A program made the position numbers and the translations under genes. A DNA stretch of 64,000 nucleotides from Providencia burhodogranariea DSM 19968 (GTDB lineage Bacteria > Pseudomonadota > Gammaproteobacteria > Enterobacterales > Enterobacteriaceae), in contig NZ_KB233222.1 of assembly GCF_000314855.2 (NCBI RefSeq), forward strand, positions 1,617,369 through 1,681,368, in the 5' to 3' direction. The first letter of the stretch is position 1; each line of letters begins with the position of its first letter. This document shows positions 15,781-24,897 of this stretch, piece after piece. A model generated the notes under the pieces. It saw only the letters and a list, made by a program, of their open reading frames with translations, was not told where the DNA came from and ran no database searches.

Positions 15781-16518
15781 TTATGCAAAGCCACCGTTGA
15801 CGCGAATAACTTGTGAGTTAATCCAACTACCATCCGCGCCCACTAATGTTGAAACAACATTAGCTATCTCTTCTGGTGTTCCAATACGCTCAAGAGGACA
15901 TAATTTAGCAATTGCATTTATTTGCTCTTCACTTTTACCATTAAAAAATAAATCTGTACCTGTTGGCCCCGGTGCAACTGCATTTACAGTAATATTACGG
16001 CCGCCTAGTTCATTCGCTAAAACGTGGACTAATTCTTCAACTCCAGCTTTCGATGCAATATAAGGTCCATAAGTTGGGAAAGATTTTGCAATTACACTAG
16101 TTGAGAGGGCAACAATTCGCCCACCATCACTCATATTTTCAGCCGCATGAGCAAGCACAAGAAAAGCACCCCGTAGATTTGTATTGATAACTTTATCGAA
16201 ATCAGCCAAACCCTCAGTGCTAATTTTAGCCAATGGCATAATACCCGCGCTATGTACAACAACATCAATTTTGCCATTTAAGGCTTTCGCTTTTTTAAAT
16301 AACTCGTTAACCTCTGTTTCATTCGCAACATCGGCTTGAATAGCGACCGCTGTACCGCCGTTTGAAATAATCGCATTTACCGTTTCTTCTGCGCTGGCTA
16401 GATTACCAGAGTAATTCACAATAATATTAAACCCATCCTTTGCTAATCGTTCTGCAATTGCACGACCAATACCACGAGATGCGCCAGTGACTAGAGCTGT
16501 TTTGTTTGTAGTATTCAT
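15781..16518 (-). CDS. SDR-family oxidoreductase
   Basis: The start at 16518 (MNTTNKTALVTGASRGIG) has GAGGAC five bases upstream. An in-frame ATG six codons earlier lacks one. The 245 residues show the classical short-chain dehydrogenase pattern: the NAD(P)-binding TGASRGIG at residues 11-18, HSAGIMP where NNAG is usual, a catalytic YxxxK as YIASK near residue 152, and PGPTGTDLF after the active site. It is a cytoplasmic NADP(H)-dependent reductase of the 3-oxoacyl-reductase-like group, with unknown substrate. It is adjacent to and on the same strand as a GlxA-type regulator, which might control it. Confidence 0.88.
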   Translation of the reverse strand: MNTTNKTALVTGASRGIGRAIAERLAKDGFNIIVNYSGNLASAEETVNAIISNGGTAVAIQADVANETEVNELFKKAKALNGKIDVVVHSAGIMPLAKISTEGLADFDKVINTNLRGAFLVLAHAAENMSDGGRIVALSTSVIAKSFPTYGPYIASKAGVEELVHVLANELGGRNITVNAVAPGPTGTDLFFNGKSEEQINAIAKLCPLERIGTPEEIANVVSTLVGADGSWINSQVIRVNGGFA

Positions 16519-16635
16519 GTTGTCCTCATATTTCAATGTAACGACTGATTAGATATCGGATTTTATTCAAAAATTGATATTAACTTTTAGACTATAGCAA
16601 AAAAACACCATCAATAACTTCTGCGATATTACATT

Positions 16636-17592
16636 CTATTTATTCCAATTATTTTTTCGATATTGTGCTGGGCTGACTTTCAAGCTTCGAACAAATGCCC
16701 GTCTAAATATATCAACACTTGTAAAACCACATAGTGCTGAAATTTGTTTAAGCGAAAATTTTGTTGATTCTAATAAATGCCGAGCATGACTAATTTTTTG
16801 TTGAATTAACCATTGTGACGGAGTGACCTTAATTTCTTGTTTAAATAAACGGCTAAGATGCCGTGTACTTAACCCAATATGCTCTGCAAGAGTATTCGCA
16901 TTATGAGGCCGGTCTAATGTCGATATTACCCATCTCTGTAGTTCTTGTAATGTCGTTCGACCTTGTATACTTGCCCCCCCATGACGACTGAATTGTAGTT
17001 GCCCGCCAGGGCGTTTAAAAAACATCACAAGCTGAGCTGATACTTCAAGGGCCACTTCCCGACCTATATCCTCTTCAACCATCATAAGTGCTAAATCTAA
17101 ACCTGAAGTAACGCCCGCGGCAGTCCTTAATGAGCCATCAGAAATACAGATTGCATCAGGCTCCACTTTGACTTTAGGAAAATCTATCGCTAATTGAGTT
17201 GCTACCGCCCAATGAGTGGTGACTTTATGTCCATCCAAAATACCAGCATGTGCCAATAATATTGCGCCACAACATACAGATCCATATCGGCAAGATTGCT
17301 TTGCTAGATTTGCTATTGCGCATAGCAATTTTTCATCCTTAATATAATCACAAATATTCGGGGCACCAGCGACTAAGAAACTATCTATATGAGCTATATC
17401 CTCATGTATCGTCAGATCAGGGATAATTTTCACGCCAGATGAAGACGTAATATGCTCTAAGCTTAAGCCCATAACTTGAGTTCTGTAAACCGCTCTCCCC
17501 ATAATCCTATTAGCTTCAGCGAAAACATCTAGTGGGCCAGAAAGATCTAGAAGTTGTACGCCAGGCAGCGCTAAAACAATTATTTCTTTCAT
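16636..17592 (-). CDS. GlxA-type transcription regulator (DJ-1/PfpI plus AraC HTH)
   Basis: About 318 residues. The N-terminal DJ-1/PfpI-like domain (MKEIIVLALPGVQLLDLSGPLDVF, then SVCCGAILLAHAGILDG with the nucleophile-elbow cysteine) senses an unknown ligand. The C-terminal AraC/XylS double HTH (NTLAEHIGLSTRHLSRLFKQE and KQISALCGFTSVDIFRRAFVR) binds DNA. The start at 17592 places the domain at the usual position. A frame from 17631 adds 13 residues without a ribosome binding site. It is divergent from the HD-domain gene (119 bases) and upstream of the SDR gene, either of which may be a target. Confidence 0.88.
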   Translation of the reverse strand: MKEIIVLALPGVQLLDLSGPLDVFAEANRIMGRAVYRTQVMGLSLEHITSSSGVKIIPDLTIHEDIAHIDSFLVAGAPNICDYIKDEKLLCAIANLAKQSCRYGSVCCGAILLAHAGILDGHKVTTHWAVATQLAIDFPKVKVEPDAICISDGSLRTAAGVTSGLDLALMMVEEDIGREVALEVSAQLVMFFKRPGGQLQFSRHGGASIQGRTTLQELQRWVISTLDRPHNANTLAEHIGLSTRHLSRLFKQEIKVTPSQWLIQQKISHARHLLESTKFSLKQISALCGFTSVDIFRRAFVRSLKVSPAQYRKNNWNK

Positions 17593-17711
17593 TTTTTGTG
17601 TCTCAATATCACCACATGTCTCAAATGGCATTAATTATGCAATTTAAGACATAACTTGTCGATGTTATTTTAATCACGAATAAACAACGTAACCCACAAG
17701 AAGAGGCATAT

Positions 17712-18281
17712 ATGACATTATCAATCAATGGCATCTGTATTCCAGATACCGCAATGGCGAAAGCAGCAACAGAGTTGGTTAGAGACACCGAGTCTGAATT
17801 ATTATTTCATCACTCTAGCCGAGTTTATTATTGGGCGGCATTAACAGGACAACAACGAAATTTGAATGTAGATTCAGAGCTTCTTTATATTGGCTGTATG
17901 TTTCATGATATGGGATTAACCCATAAACATTGTAGTTGTGATAAGCGTTTTGAAGTCGATGGAGCCAATGCCGCCAAAGATTTTCTTCAACAGTATGGTA
18001 TAAGCACTGAAGATATTAACAATGTCTGGACAGCAATTGCATTACATACAACTCCTGGTATACCTGAATTTATGGATCCTGTTATTGCATTAGTCACAGC
18101 TGGTGTTGAGATGGATGTTCTAGGCATTAATTATGCAGGCTATGATGAGCATATACGCCAAAAAGTAATTGAACATCATCCTCGTGGTGATAATTTTAAA
18201 GAAAACATCATTCAAACATTTTATGACGGTATCAAAATAAGCCACAAACAACATTTGGTAATGTCAAAGCTGATGTTTTAG
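17712..18281 (+). CDS. HD-domain hydrolase, cyanamide hydratase-like
   Basis: 189 residues. HHSSRVYYWA (about 33-42), IGCMFHDMGLTH (about 61-72) and IALHTTPGIPEF (about 110-121) form the metal-binding HD pattern with its H...HD...H...D order. The motif pair E-LLFHHSSRVY and LLYIGCMFHDMGLT is like that of cyanamide hydratase and related HD proteins, which hydrate nitrile-like groups, rather than of nucleotide phosphatases. It is cytoplasmic. It is transcribed divergently from the GlxA-type regulator, a layout that suggests local control. A strong terminator follows at 18379. The substrate is inference only. Confidence 0.78.
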   Translation: MTLSINGICIPDTAMAKAATELVRDTESELLFHHSSRVYYWAALTGQQRNLNVDSELLYIGCMFHDMGLTHKHCSCDKRFEVDGANAAKDFLQQYGISTEDINNVWTAIALHTTPGIPEFMDPVIALVTAGVEMDVLGINYAGYDEHIRQKVIEHHPRGDNFKENIIQTFYDGIKISHKQHLVMSKLMF

Positions 18282-18378
18282 CTGATAAAATTCCTAACTT
18301 TGAACCATTGAATTTCTGTTCGATCATTCGTTCATCATTATGGGAAAACTGATATTTACTTAAATTAAATCATCTTGT

Positions 18379-18406
18379 AAAGCCAGAAAATTCTGGCTTT
18401 TTTTTT
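18379..18406 (+). terminator. Intrinsic terminator after the HD gene
   Basis: AAAGCCAG and CTGGCTTT form an 8-bp stem around AAAATT, followed by TTTTTT. Confidence 0.9.
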
Positions 18407-18490
18407 AAAAACTTTGCTATGTTTACTCTATTTTATCAATATACTGCACTAATACATAAACTTTAGTAAATCACCAATAGGAAAACGTTT

Positions 18491-18700
18491 GTGAACAAGA
18501 AAACCCAAATATCGCTGTTATTATCTATGCTAATACTCCTAGTTGGTTGCTCTACAAAAATCAAACATCCAACTGATGCAAGTGGATGCACAATTAAAAT
18601 AGATACGCCGGAAGGTTCCATGCCTGGAAAAATAGAACACGCAGCAGGAAATTCAACCGAGTGCCAAGCAATTGAAAAAGCGATTGATAAAGCGATTTAA
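18491..18700 (+). CDS. Small lipoprotein
   Basis: 69 residues starting with GTG (AGGAA eight bases upstream). The signal MNKKTQISLLLSMLILLVGCS ends in a lipobox (LVGC), with Cys at residue 20 as the lipidated residue. The mature part of about 50 residues has two further cysteines (SGCTIKID and STECQAIE) that could form a disulfide. Residue +2 is Ser, so outer-membrane sorting is expected. I do not recognise the family. It lies alone upstream of ttcA. Confidence 0.7.
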   Translation: MNKKTQISLLLSMLILLVGCSTKIKHPTDASGCTIKIDTPEGSMPGKIEHAAGNSTECQAIEKAIDKAI

Positions 18701-19168
18701 TTCCCACCACCTATTATGGTAGCTTTGCTTGAGCTGATATCTTCATATCAATGATAAAACTCATAGACAGAGCAGCGTTGCCGAAAGTAACGAATGGATT
18801 ATAGTCTATTTTTAAGTATAAATAGACATGAGCAGTGGAAAATTGCTTACAATATCTCAAGGTTAGTTTTCCATGTGCCTAAAAGAATAGCTACGAATTA
18901 CCTCCTTTTTACTTGCCAGTATCGAAAGACCCCCGACCATCTGCTATCATAATTAACTTAGCGATTTCTTTGCCGTAGATGGTCTTTAATTTTTTGTCAG
19001 TTAGCTTGTTAATCTCAAATATATCGTCCCAAATTCTGATGCAATATCTCATACCTTAACGAGTATAGAGTCGCATTCAATCAGAAATAATGAGAACAGC
19101 AAAAAGCAAAAAATAAAAAATTTTCAGCAAATTAACTTACAATCCGCAACAATACAGAACAGTAGAAA
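18701..19168. other. Intergenic gap before ttcA
   Basis: No ORF. A pair GACCATCT (18935-18942) and AGATGGTC (18977-18984), followed by TTTAATTTTTT, is terminator-like but has a 34-base loop. GTCTATTT/AAATAGAC near 18813-18837 is another short inverted repeat. A small RNA gene cannot be excluded. Confidence 0.35.
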
Positions 19169-20083
19169 ATGAACGCACAGAAAGAACAATATAACTTTAA
19201 TAAGTTACAAAAAAGATTACGCCGTGATGTGGGGCAAGCCATTGCCGATTTCAACATGATTGAAGATGGTGATCGCATTATGGTATGTCTGTCAGGTGGT
19301 AAAGACAGCTATACCTTACTTTCTATTCTGCAAAGCCTGCAAAAAAGTGCACCAATCTCTTTTTCTCTGATTGCTGTCAATTTAGACCAAAAACAGCCTG
19401 GGTTTCCTGAACACATTCTGCCTGAATACCTAAGCAATCTCGGTGTTGAATATAAAATTGTTGAAGAAAATACGTATGCGATTGTTAAAGATAAGGTTCC
19501 TGAAGGTAAAACAACCTGTTCCTTATGTTCTCGTTTACGTAGAGGTATCTTATATCGCACAGCAACAGAATTAGGTGCAACCAAAATAGCTCTTGGGCAT
19601 CATCGTGATGATATATTGCAAACACTTTTCCTGAATATGTTTTTCGGTGGAAAATTAAAAGGTATGCCACCAAAATTAATGAGTGATGATGGTAAGCATA
19701 TTGTTATTCGTCCCCTTGCGTATTGCCGTGAAAAAGATATTGAACGCTATTCTGAAGCAAAAGAATTTCCAATCATTCCTTGTAATCTTTGCGGTTCACA
19801 ACCTAATTTACAACGCCAAGTGATTAAAGACCTTCTTCGTGATTGGGATAAACGTTATCCTGGCCGAATTGAAACGATGTTCAGAGCAACTCAAAATGTT
19901 GTCCCATCACATTTATGTGATACTGAGTTATTTGACTTTAAAAATGTCTCACATGGTGATGAAGTCATTAACGGTGGTGATCTCGCATTTGATCGTGAAG
20001 ATTTACCCACTCAATTACCAATAGACGATGATGATAGACCTGAATTAGTTGCAGAACGTCTTAATATTATTGAAGTAAACTAA
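19169..20083 (+). CDS. ttcA: tRNA 2-thiocytidine(32) synthetase TtcA
   Basis: 304 residues. The ATP-PPase PP-loop is SGGKDS (about residues 47-52). CSLCSRL near residue 121 and CNLCGS near residue 211 supply the cysteines that hold the [4Fe-4S] cluster needed to thiolate cytidine 32 in certain tRNAs. The [11 protein letters not shown] segment is also conserved in TtcA. Length is close to the E. coli enzyme. It is cytoplasmic and monocistronic, followed by a repeat element and the convergent fnrS-zntB region. dbpA, found next to it in E. coli, is absent. Confidence 0.95.
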   Translation: MNAQKEQYNFNKLQKRLRRDVGQAIADFNMIEDGDRIMVCLSGGKDSYTLLSILQSLQKSAPISFSLIAVNLDQKQPGFPEHILPEYLSNLGVEYKIVEENTYAIVKDKVPEGKTTCSLCSRLRRGILYRTATELGATKIALGHHRDDILQTLFLNMFFGGKLKGMPPKLMSDDGKHIVIRPLAYCREKDIERYSEAKEFPIIPCNLCGSQPNLQRQVIKDLLRDWDKRYPGRIETMFRATQNVVPSHLCDTELFDFKNVSHGDEVINGGDLAFDREDLPTQLPIDDDDRPELVAERLNIIEVN

Positions 20084-20091
20084 TCCACTAA

Positions 20092-20127
20092 GCCACCTTT
20101 ATGGGGTCAGCTCAGGTTAAAGGTGGC
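20092..20127 (+). terminator. Hairpin after ttcA
   Basis: GCCACCTTTA (20092-20101) pairs perfectly with TAAAGGTGGC (20118-20127) around 16 bases. The downstream tract is C-rich rather than T-rich, so it is at best a weak terminator. Confidence 0.35.
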
Positions 20128-20159
20128 CCCCCCTCTTTGAGATAAGGTACCTATGGCGA

Positions 20160-20342
20160 CTAGGGACTATTGATCTTTGCTGCTTATTTTCAAAAATAAA
20201 AAAATGCTCAAAAACTGCATTCGGGTTCGGTCAAAGAGCGTTCCACTCATTTTCTTCTACGCTGAGAAAATTTTGCTTAGCTCAGCAGCAAGCCTTTTAC
20301 TTTACCTAAAACCTCTTTAATTTGAATGAAAATTGACCCTAG
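20160..20342. repeat. CTAGGG-type MITE-like element, copy B
   Basis: 183 bases bounded by CTAGGG (20160-20165) and CCCTAG (20337-20342). Inside the left end is ACTATTGATCTTTGC, similar to copies A and C. Inside the right end, read from its own outside, is TCAATTTTCATTC, like the inner sequence of copy A. It has no coding capacity. Confidence 0.5.
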
Positions 20343-20438
20343 AAAATTTACAACCCATTGCTTTTAATCTGTAAATAATGGCTCTGTCTAATAGTCCATC
20401 AACATGTGTGTACTGGCAAATTAGCCTATTTTAGGTAT

Positions 20439-20561
20439 AAAAAAAGCCGATGTAAGATACATCGGCATTACAGTGGTCAATTATTCTGTATAAGAACTCA
20501 ATATGAGAAAAACTACAATTATGGAGCACAACGTTCATCGCTCAACGTTGCATTCACCTGC
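20439..20561 (-). ncRNA. fnrS: FnrS small RNA
   Basis: Read from 20561, the RNA begins GCAGGTGAATGCAACGTT and continues with GAGCGATG and CGTTGTGCTCC, matching the 5' half of E. coli FnrS. It ends with a 9-bp terminator stem (GCCGATGTA/TACATCGGC, 20466-20446) and a T run. Length is about 123 nt, as in E. coli. An FNR site is centred about 42 bases upstream of the start. FnrS is induced without oxygen and, with Hfq, represses mRNAs for aerobic enzymes. It lies between ttcA and zntB, the E. coli neighbourhood minus dbpA. Only the exact 5' end is inferred. Confidence 0.93.
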
Positions 20562-20596
20562 GAGACTAATAATGCCCCAAAATTGTATGCATTTTA

Positions 20597-20610
20597 TTGA
20601 TTTACCTCAA
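20597..20610. promoter_or_regulatory. FNR binding site of fnrS
   Basis: TTGATTTACCTCAA, read on the reverse strand as TTGAGGTAAATCAA, matches the FNR consensus TTGAT-N4-ATCAA with one difference. Its centre is about 42 bases upstream of the inferred fnrS start, the position of an activating class II site. CATTAT at 20573-20568 is a plausible -10. Confidence 0.8.
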
Positions 20611-20642
20611 ACTAAAACTCGTTAGCAACAATAACTTACTTT

Positions 20643-21626
20643 TTAGAGCCAACGACTTCTTCTTAGCCACCAAAAAACAACTCCAATGAGTAGTGCTAAT
20701 AACACACAAAATACGCTGAAAGCAAAACGAAACTCATTTCCGGGGATACCACCTAAGTTGACACCAAATAGTCCAGTTAAAAAGGTTGTTGGTAAAAAAA
20801 TCATAGCCAATAACGACATAGTATAAATACGACGATTCATCATTTCAGTCATCATATTGGTAATTTCATCTGACATAATAGCTGTTCGTGCAACAAACCC
20901 ATCTAAATCTTCTATACAACGGCCTAAACGATCTGAAATATCCTGTAACCGCCGTCTATCTGTCTCATCAATCCATAATAGTTTTTCTGTTGCGACACGC
21001 GCAAACATATCGCGCTGAGGAGCCATATAACGTCGTATCACAATAATTTGCTTACGTAATAATGCCAACTCACCTCGTTCAGGAATTTCCCCATTTAAAA
21101 TGGAATCTTCCAGATCAATCAAACGTTCATGCAAAGTATCGGTGAAATCACTAATCTCATCAGTGATGGCATCAGTCATTTCAACCAACCAATCGCCTGT
21201 ACTTTCAGCCCCAACCCCTTGTTTTAAATCAGTTATCACAGAGTCTAGTGCATTTACTTTCCTGTGGCGACTTGAAATAATGATACGACTATTAATGAAA
21301 ACCCGAAAAGCTACTAGCTGTTCAGGCCGCTGCCCTGCATTAGTGTTGAGTGTTTGTAAGGTTAATAACACGCCATCGCCAACCCTTAGAATTCGCCAGC
21401 GCCCTTCACATCCGCATAAAGCAGATTTAACTTGTTCATTAAATAGATCCGATTCTTGAAGCCACTTTTCGCTCTCAGGGTTTTTATAATCATAGTGAAA
21501 CCAAAAAGGGGACTGTTGGGTCGCATTAGCATTCGGATCAATTGGCAGGAACCCACCATCCCCTGTTAATTGAAATGCATGTACCGGATTTGAACCTTGA
21601 AATAATGAACCATAAATCAGTGCCAT
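20643..21626 (-). CDS. zntB: Zinc transporter ZntB (CorA family)
   Basis: The start at 21626 (MALIYGSLFQG) has AAGGAG eight bases upstream and gives 327 residues, the size of E. coli ZntB. An ATG nine codons earlier is poorer. The N-terminal domain is soluble and helical with LLRKQIIVIRRYMAPQRDMFAR. Two C-terminal helices flank the GVNLGGIPG loop, the ZntB form of the CorA GMN motif. It is an inner-membrane pentamer that moves Zn2+ by proton-coupled transport (direction debated between export and uptake). fnrS lies just downstream on the same strand but has its own promoter. Confidence 0.93.
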   Translation of the reverse strand: MALIYGSLFQGSNPVHAFQLTGDGGFLPIDPNANATQQSPFWFHYDYKNPESEKWLQESDLFNEQVKSALCGCEGRWRILRVGDGVLLTLQTLNTNAGQRPEQLVAFRVFINSRIIISSRHRKVNALDSVITDLKQGVGAESTGDWLVEMTDAITDEISDFTDTLHERLIDLEDSILNGEIPERGELALLRKQIIVIRRYMAPQRDMFARVATEKLLWIDETDRRRLQDISDRLGRCIEDLDGFVARTAIMSDEITNMMTEMMNRRIYTMSLLAMIFLPTTFLTGLFGVNLGGIPGNEFRFAFSVFCVLLALLIGVVFWWLRRSRWL

Positions 21627-21932
21627 GCAGCCATCTCCTTGCCTTAAAATCATTTATTAGGTATAGCATAGAGGGAATACGGCAGAAATATCAAGAAAAG
21701 CTTATAAAACGAGGGCATATTAAGAATATGTATCAGAATAACTGTATAAAAAACACCAAGTAATCTTATTCAAAACCCTCTAAGTATCATAGTTCTAAAT
21801 ATTAAAAATTTACCGCGACTGTTCATAACCGCTATTTTGGCTAAAAGAATGACGTTTTTCCCACAAATAAACAATAAATTAATAACGAGCTCGACGACTA
21901 TTTTACTAGTAATGTTTATTCCTTTTTGATCC

Positions 21933-21967
21933 TCCTTCTGATGTCTTCAGCAGGAGGAATTTTTTTA
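21933..21967 (+). terminator. Hairpin with T run
   Basis: CCTCCTTCTGATG is followed by CAGCAGGAGG and a T run (AATTTTTTTATG). Pairing of CCTCCT with AGGAGG is clear. No gene reads into it on the forward strand, so its parent transcript is unknown. Confidence 0.4.
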
Positions 21968-21969
21968 TG

Positions 21970-22055
21970 CTAGGGGCTGTTGAACTTTGAAAGGCTATTT
22001 TTAGCCGAATTAAAAGTAGTTACGTAAAGTAAAAAGAATTCGCTACTTAATAAAC
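21970..22055 (+). repeat. CTAGGG-type interspersed repeat, copy C
   Basis: CTAGGGGCTGTTGAACTTTG, then AAGGCTATTTTTAGCCGAAT, aligns with the starts of copies A (8823) and B (20160). The right boundary is approximate. Confidence 0.45.
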
Positions 22056-22106
22056 TAGGCACAGCGTATATATCTACTCCCATACATACACTGCTGTGTT
22101 TTATTG

Positions 22107-23729
22107 CTAATGCGCCGTAATATAGAAGCTATGGCTATAGGCCACGTCTTCTGGGTTTTCTATTGGATAACCTTTTAACCACGGCTTAATGAGTCGAGCA
22201 TTGGTGTACTGATAGATCGGTGCAATTGGTGCTTCCTGCGTAATAATAGTTTCTGCTTGATTATAATAACGATTGCGTAAGTCTGTATTCGTTTCTAAAC
22301 TCGCAGCAGCGATAACCTCATCATAATGTTTACTGGTAAATTTAGAAATATTACCCGTATGCTGTGAGGTTAATAATGACAAGAAAGTGGATGGTTCATT
22401 AAAATCACCAATCCACGATGCTCTAATAACATCGAAATTACCTGTGTTACGGCTATCGATATACGTTTTCCATTCTTGATTTACTAATTTAACTTCAACA
22501 CCTAATTTCTTTTTCCACATTGAGGCGACAGCAATGGCTATTTTTTGGTGATTTTCAGAACTATTATATAAAAGCGTTAATTTTAATGGATGATATCCCC
22601 CATAGCCCGCAGCCTGTAATAATTCTTTAGCTTGTGCATCTAATTCTTGTTGAGAATAATTTTCATAAAGCCCTTTATGTGGTTTAAATCCTACTGTCAC
22701 ATCAGGCGTAAAATAATTAGCAGGTTTTTCACCCGTAGCTAGGACTTTACTTACTATTAATTGGCGGTCAATCGCCATAGATAATGCCTGACGTACTCGA
22801 ACATCATTAGTAGGCGCTCTCTGTGTATTGAAAGCATAATAATAAGTGCCTAGTTGATCTGGCGTAAAAACCTCATTCGGAATATCAGTTAATAATTTCT
22901 GGTAACGCTGTTTGGGAAATGATTCAGTAATATCCAAATCACCAGCTAAATAACGGTTAGTCGCACTTGATTCTTGATTAATAGGGACAAATGTCACTTT
23001 TGTAATCACAGTATTGGCATTATCCCAATAAAACGGATTTGGCGTTAAAACAATCTTTTCATTAACGACTCTCTCAGATAACTTAAACGCACCATTCCCC
23101 ACTAAATTACCAACTTTAATCCAGTCTGCACCAAATTTTGCAATTGTCTCAGCATGAACTGGAAATAAACTAAAATTAGCGGTTAGCGATGGGAAATAAG
23201 GAACTGGCTTATTCAAAACGACTTTAAGGGTATGCAAGTCAATTGCTTCAACACCAAGATTTTCCGCAGATAGTTCACCATCGATAATTTGTTGTGCATT
23301 ATTAATTCCGGCAAGAGCCCCAAACCATGCAAATGGTGACGTATTTTCTGGCATCACGAGCCGACGCCAACTATAGACAAAGTCTTCTGCTGTAACCGGT
23401 TCACCATTCGACCATTGTGCATTAGGGCGCAATTTGAATATCCATGTCTTATTGTCCGTCGTACTCCAACTCTGCGCGACGCCAGGAATAGGAGCTCCAA
23501 ATTTATCTTGATTAACCAACCCTTCAAATAAATCACGCATAACTTGCGCTTCGGTTAGCCCGACTGACTTTATTGGATCTAGTGATGCGGGTTCATCTTT
23601 AAGATGACGAGTGACTTCTTGATTCTCTGCAAGCACTGTACCTGTGGGGATGACTGCAGATACGGCAGGAGCAGCTATAAACATCGCTGTAAAAATTAGC
23701 GTTAAAGATGAAAGGGAGCGTTTATGCAT
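22107..23729 (-). CDS. mppA: Periplasmic murein tripeptide-binding protein MppA
   Basis: 540 residues. A Sec signal peptide (MHKRSLSSLTLIFTAMFIAAPAVSA) is followed by an SBP_bac_5 oligopeptide-binding domain. The signature GTVLAENQEVTRHLKDEPASLDP and the long ENHQKIAIAVASMWKKKLG segment, and YTNARLIKPWLKGYPIENPEDVAYS near the C terminus, match E. coli MppA nearly residue by residue. MppA captures the cell-wall tripeptide L-Ala-gamma-D-Glu-meso-DAP and passes it to the Opp permease for recycling. The gene stands alone, without opp permease genes, as in E. coli. Confidence 0.93.
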   Translation of the reverse strand: MHKRSLSSLTLIFTAMFIAAPAVSAVIPTGTVLAENQEVTRHLKDEPASLDPIKSVGLTEAQVMRDLFEGLVNQDKFGAPIPGVAQSWSTTDNKTWIFKLRPNAQWSNGEPVTAEDFVYSWRRLVMPENTSPFAWFGALAGINNAQQIIDGELSAENLGVEAIDLHTLKVVLNKPVPYFPSLTANFSLFPVHAETIAKFGADWIKVGNLVGNGAFKLSERVVNEKIVLTPNPFYWDNANTVITKVTFVPINQESSATNRYLAGDLDITESFPKQRYQKLLTDIPNEVFTPDQLGTYYYAFNTQRAPTNDVRVRQALSMAIDRQLIVSKVLATGEKPANYFTPDVTVGFKPHKGLYENYSQQELDAQAKELLQAAGYGGYHPLKLTLLYNSSENHQKIAIAVASMWKKKLGVEVKLVNQEWKTYIDSRNTGNFDVIRASWIGDFNEPSTFLSLLTSQHTGNISKFTSKHYDEVIAAASLETNTDLRNRYYNQAETIITQEAPIAPIYQYTNARLIKPWLKGYPIENPEDVAYSHSFYITAH

Positions 23730-24343
23730 TTTTTAAGATTCTGTCGTATGAGCAAGAAAGTTAGCTAGATACATCATCATTCAAATAATGAAAAACTAGC
23801 TAACAAATAGTGAGCATATATTAATCAATATAATATCTCGGCTTGAGGTTTATGGCCTTAGGTTACAACCAATGCCCCTTACGGCATCTTATTCTTTCAT
23901 TGTTCAAAAATCTATACGCTATACTTTAATCTGCTAGCAACTATCACTTTTTGAGACAAAACCAATCCCTTATATAAACATATTCGTTATTATGAATGGG
24001 TATTTCAGCAAATTCCCCCGTTGCTTTCTATTTTTTCCTATAAACCTTTAGTACATTTATTATCAGAAAACACTAATGAGTTAGCGCTAAGTTAGCCTCA
24101 ATTTGTTACACTAATGATTATGTTTTAGAATAACGAATAACAAGAAAATATGGTTTTAGATGGCACTTATTAGCAGGATAGCTATCTGAATTATGTGGTT
24201 TAATATACCACGTGGTCAATGATGGAATGAAACTTAGTATGTGATATTGTAGGTTCATGTGAGGTTAACTTAATCGCCAGTCAACCCTACTTAAATAGAT
24301 GATCTACCAATCTTACACACTTACTCATTAACGGGAGAAAAAT
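23730..24343. other. Divergent promoter region of mppA and tpx
   Basis: 614 bases without a credible ORF. No FNR, ArcA or OxyR site could be assigned by eye. AT-rich with a GGCTTGAGGTTTATGGCCTTAG inverted-repeat-like patch near 23844. Confidence 0.4.
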
Positions 24344-24847
24344 ATGTCACAGTCAGTAAAATTGAAAGGTAACGACATCGCCGTTGACGGTGAATTCTTA
24401 CAAGCTGGTCATCAGGCTAAAGCTTTTACCTTAGTTGCTAAAGATCTTTCAGAAGCAACATTAGAAACTTATAAGGGTAAACGCAAAGTTCTAAATATTT
24501 TCCCAAGTGTTGATACTGGTGTTTGTGCGGCATCTGTCCGTAAATTTAACCAATTAGCAAGCGACCTAAACAACACTGTCGTTTTATGTATTTCAGCAGA
24601 CTTACCTTTCGCTCAAGCGCGTTTTTGTGGCGCAGAAGATTTAGAAAATGTCGTGACACTTTCTACATTCCGCACCCCTGAATTTGCACAAGATTACGGT
24701 GTAGCAATTGCAAGCGGCCCACTCAAAGGCTTAACAGCTCGTTCTGTTGTTGTACTTGATGAGAATGACAAGGTTATTTATAGCCAACTGGTTCCAGAGA
24801 TTACTGAAGAGCCAGACTATGATAAAGCACTTGCTGTGCTGAAGTAG
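24344..24847 (+). CDS. tpx: Thiol peroxidase Tpx
   Basis: 167 residues, an atypical 2-Cys peroxiredoxin. The peroxidatic cysteine lies in [11 protein letters not shown] (about residue 61) and the resolving cysteine in [11 protein letters not shown] (about residue 95). The C-terminal [18 protein letters not shown] is typical. It reduces H2O2 and alkyl peroxides in the periplasm or cytoplasm using thioredoxin. The ATG follows GGGAGA. In E. coli tpx is likewise divergent from tyrR, but here an unrecognised gene (24898-25272) has been inserted between them. A strong terminator follows. Confidence 0.95.
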   Translation: MSQSVKLKGNDIAVDGEFLQAGHQAKAFTLVAKDLSEATLETYKGKRKVLNIFPSVDTGVCAASVRKFNQLASDLNNTVVLCISADLPFAQARFCGAEDLENVVTLSTFRTPEFAQDYGVAIASGPLKGLTARSVVVLDENDKVIYSQLVPEITEEPDYDKALAVLK

Positions 24848-24856
24848 TACGTCCTC

Positions 24857-24891
24857 AGCAGCCAGCTTTTATACTGGCTGCTAATTTTTTT
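24857..24891 (+). terminator. Intrinsic terminator of tpx
   Basis: AGCAGCCAG (24857-24865) pairs with CTGGCTGCT (24874-24882), then AATTTTTTT. Confidence 0.92.
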
Positions 24892-24897
24892 AACCCA

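Larger units (their letters stand above)
21627..22106. other. Intergenic gap upstream of zntB
   Basis: About 480 bases. A short forward frame at 21542-21763 overlaps zntB and is not called. From 21970 a CTAGGG-type repeat occurs. A short hairpin CCTTCTGATGTCTTCAGCAGGAGG near 21933-21956, followed by AATTTTTTTATG, could act as a forward terminator. Confidence 0.4.

Noticed and set aside
18935..18995. Terminator-like hairpin and possible small RNA before ttcA
   Set aside because: The loop is 34 bases and no promoter or known RNA family could be matched; kept only as a note in the gap entry.
20406..20600. 64-codon forward ORF after ttcA
   Set aside because: It lies over the reverse-strand FnrS RNA and its FNR-controlled promoter, has no ribosome binding site and an odd composition.
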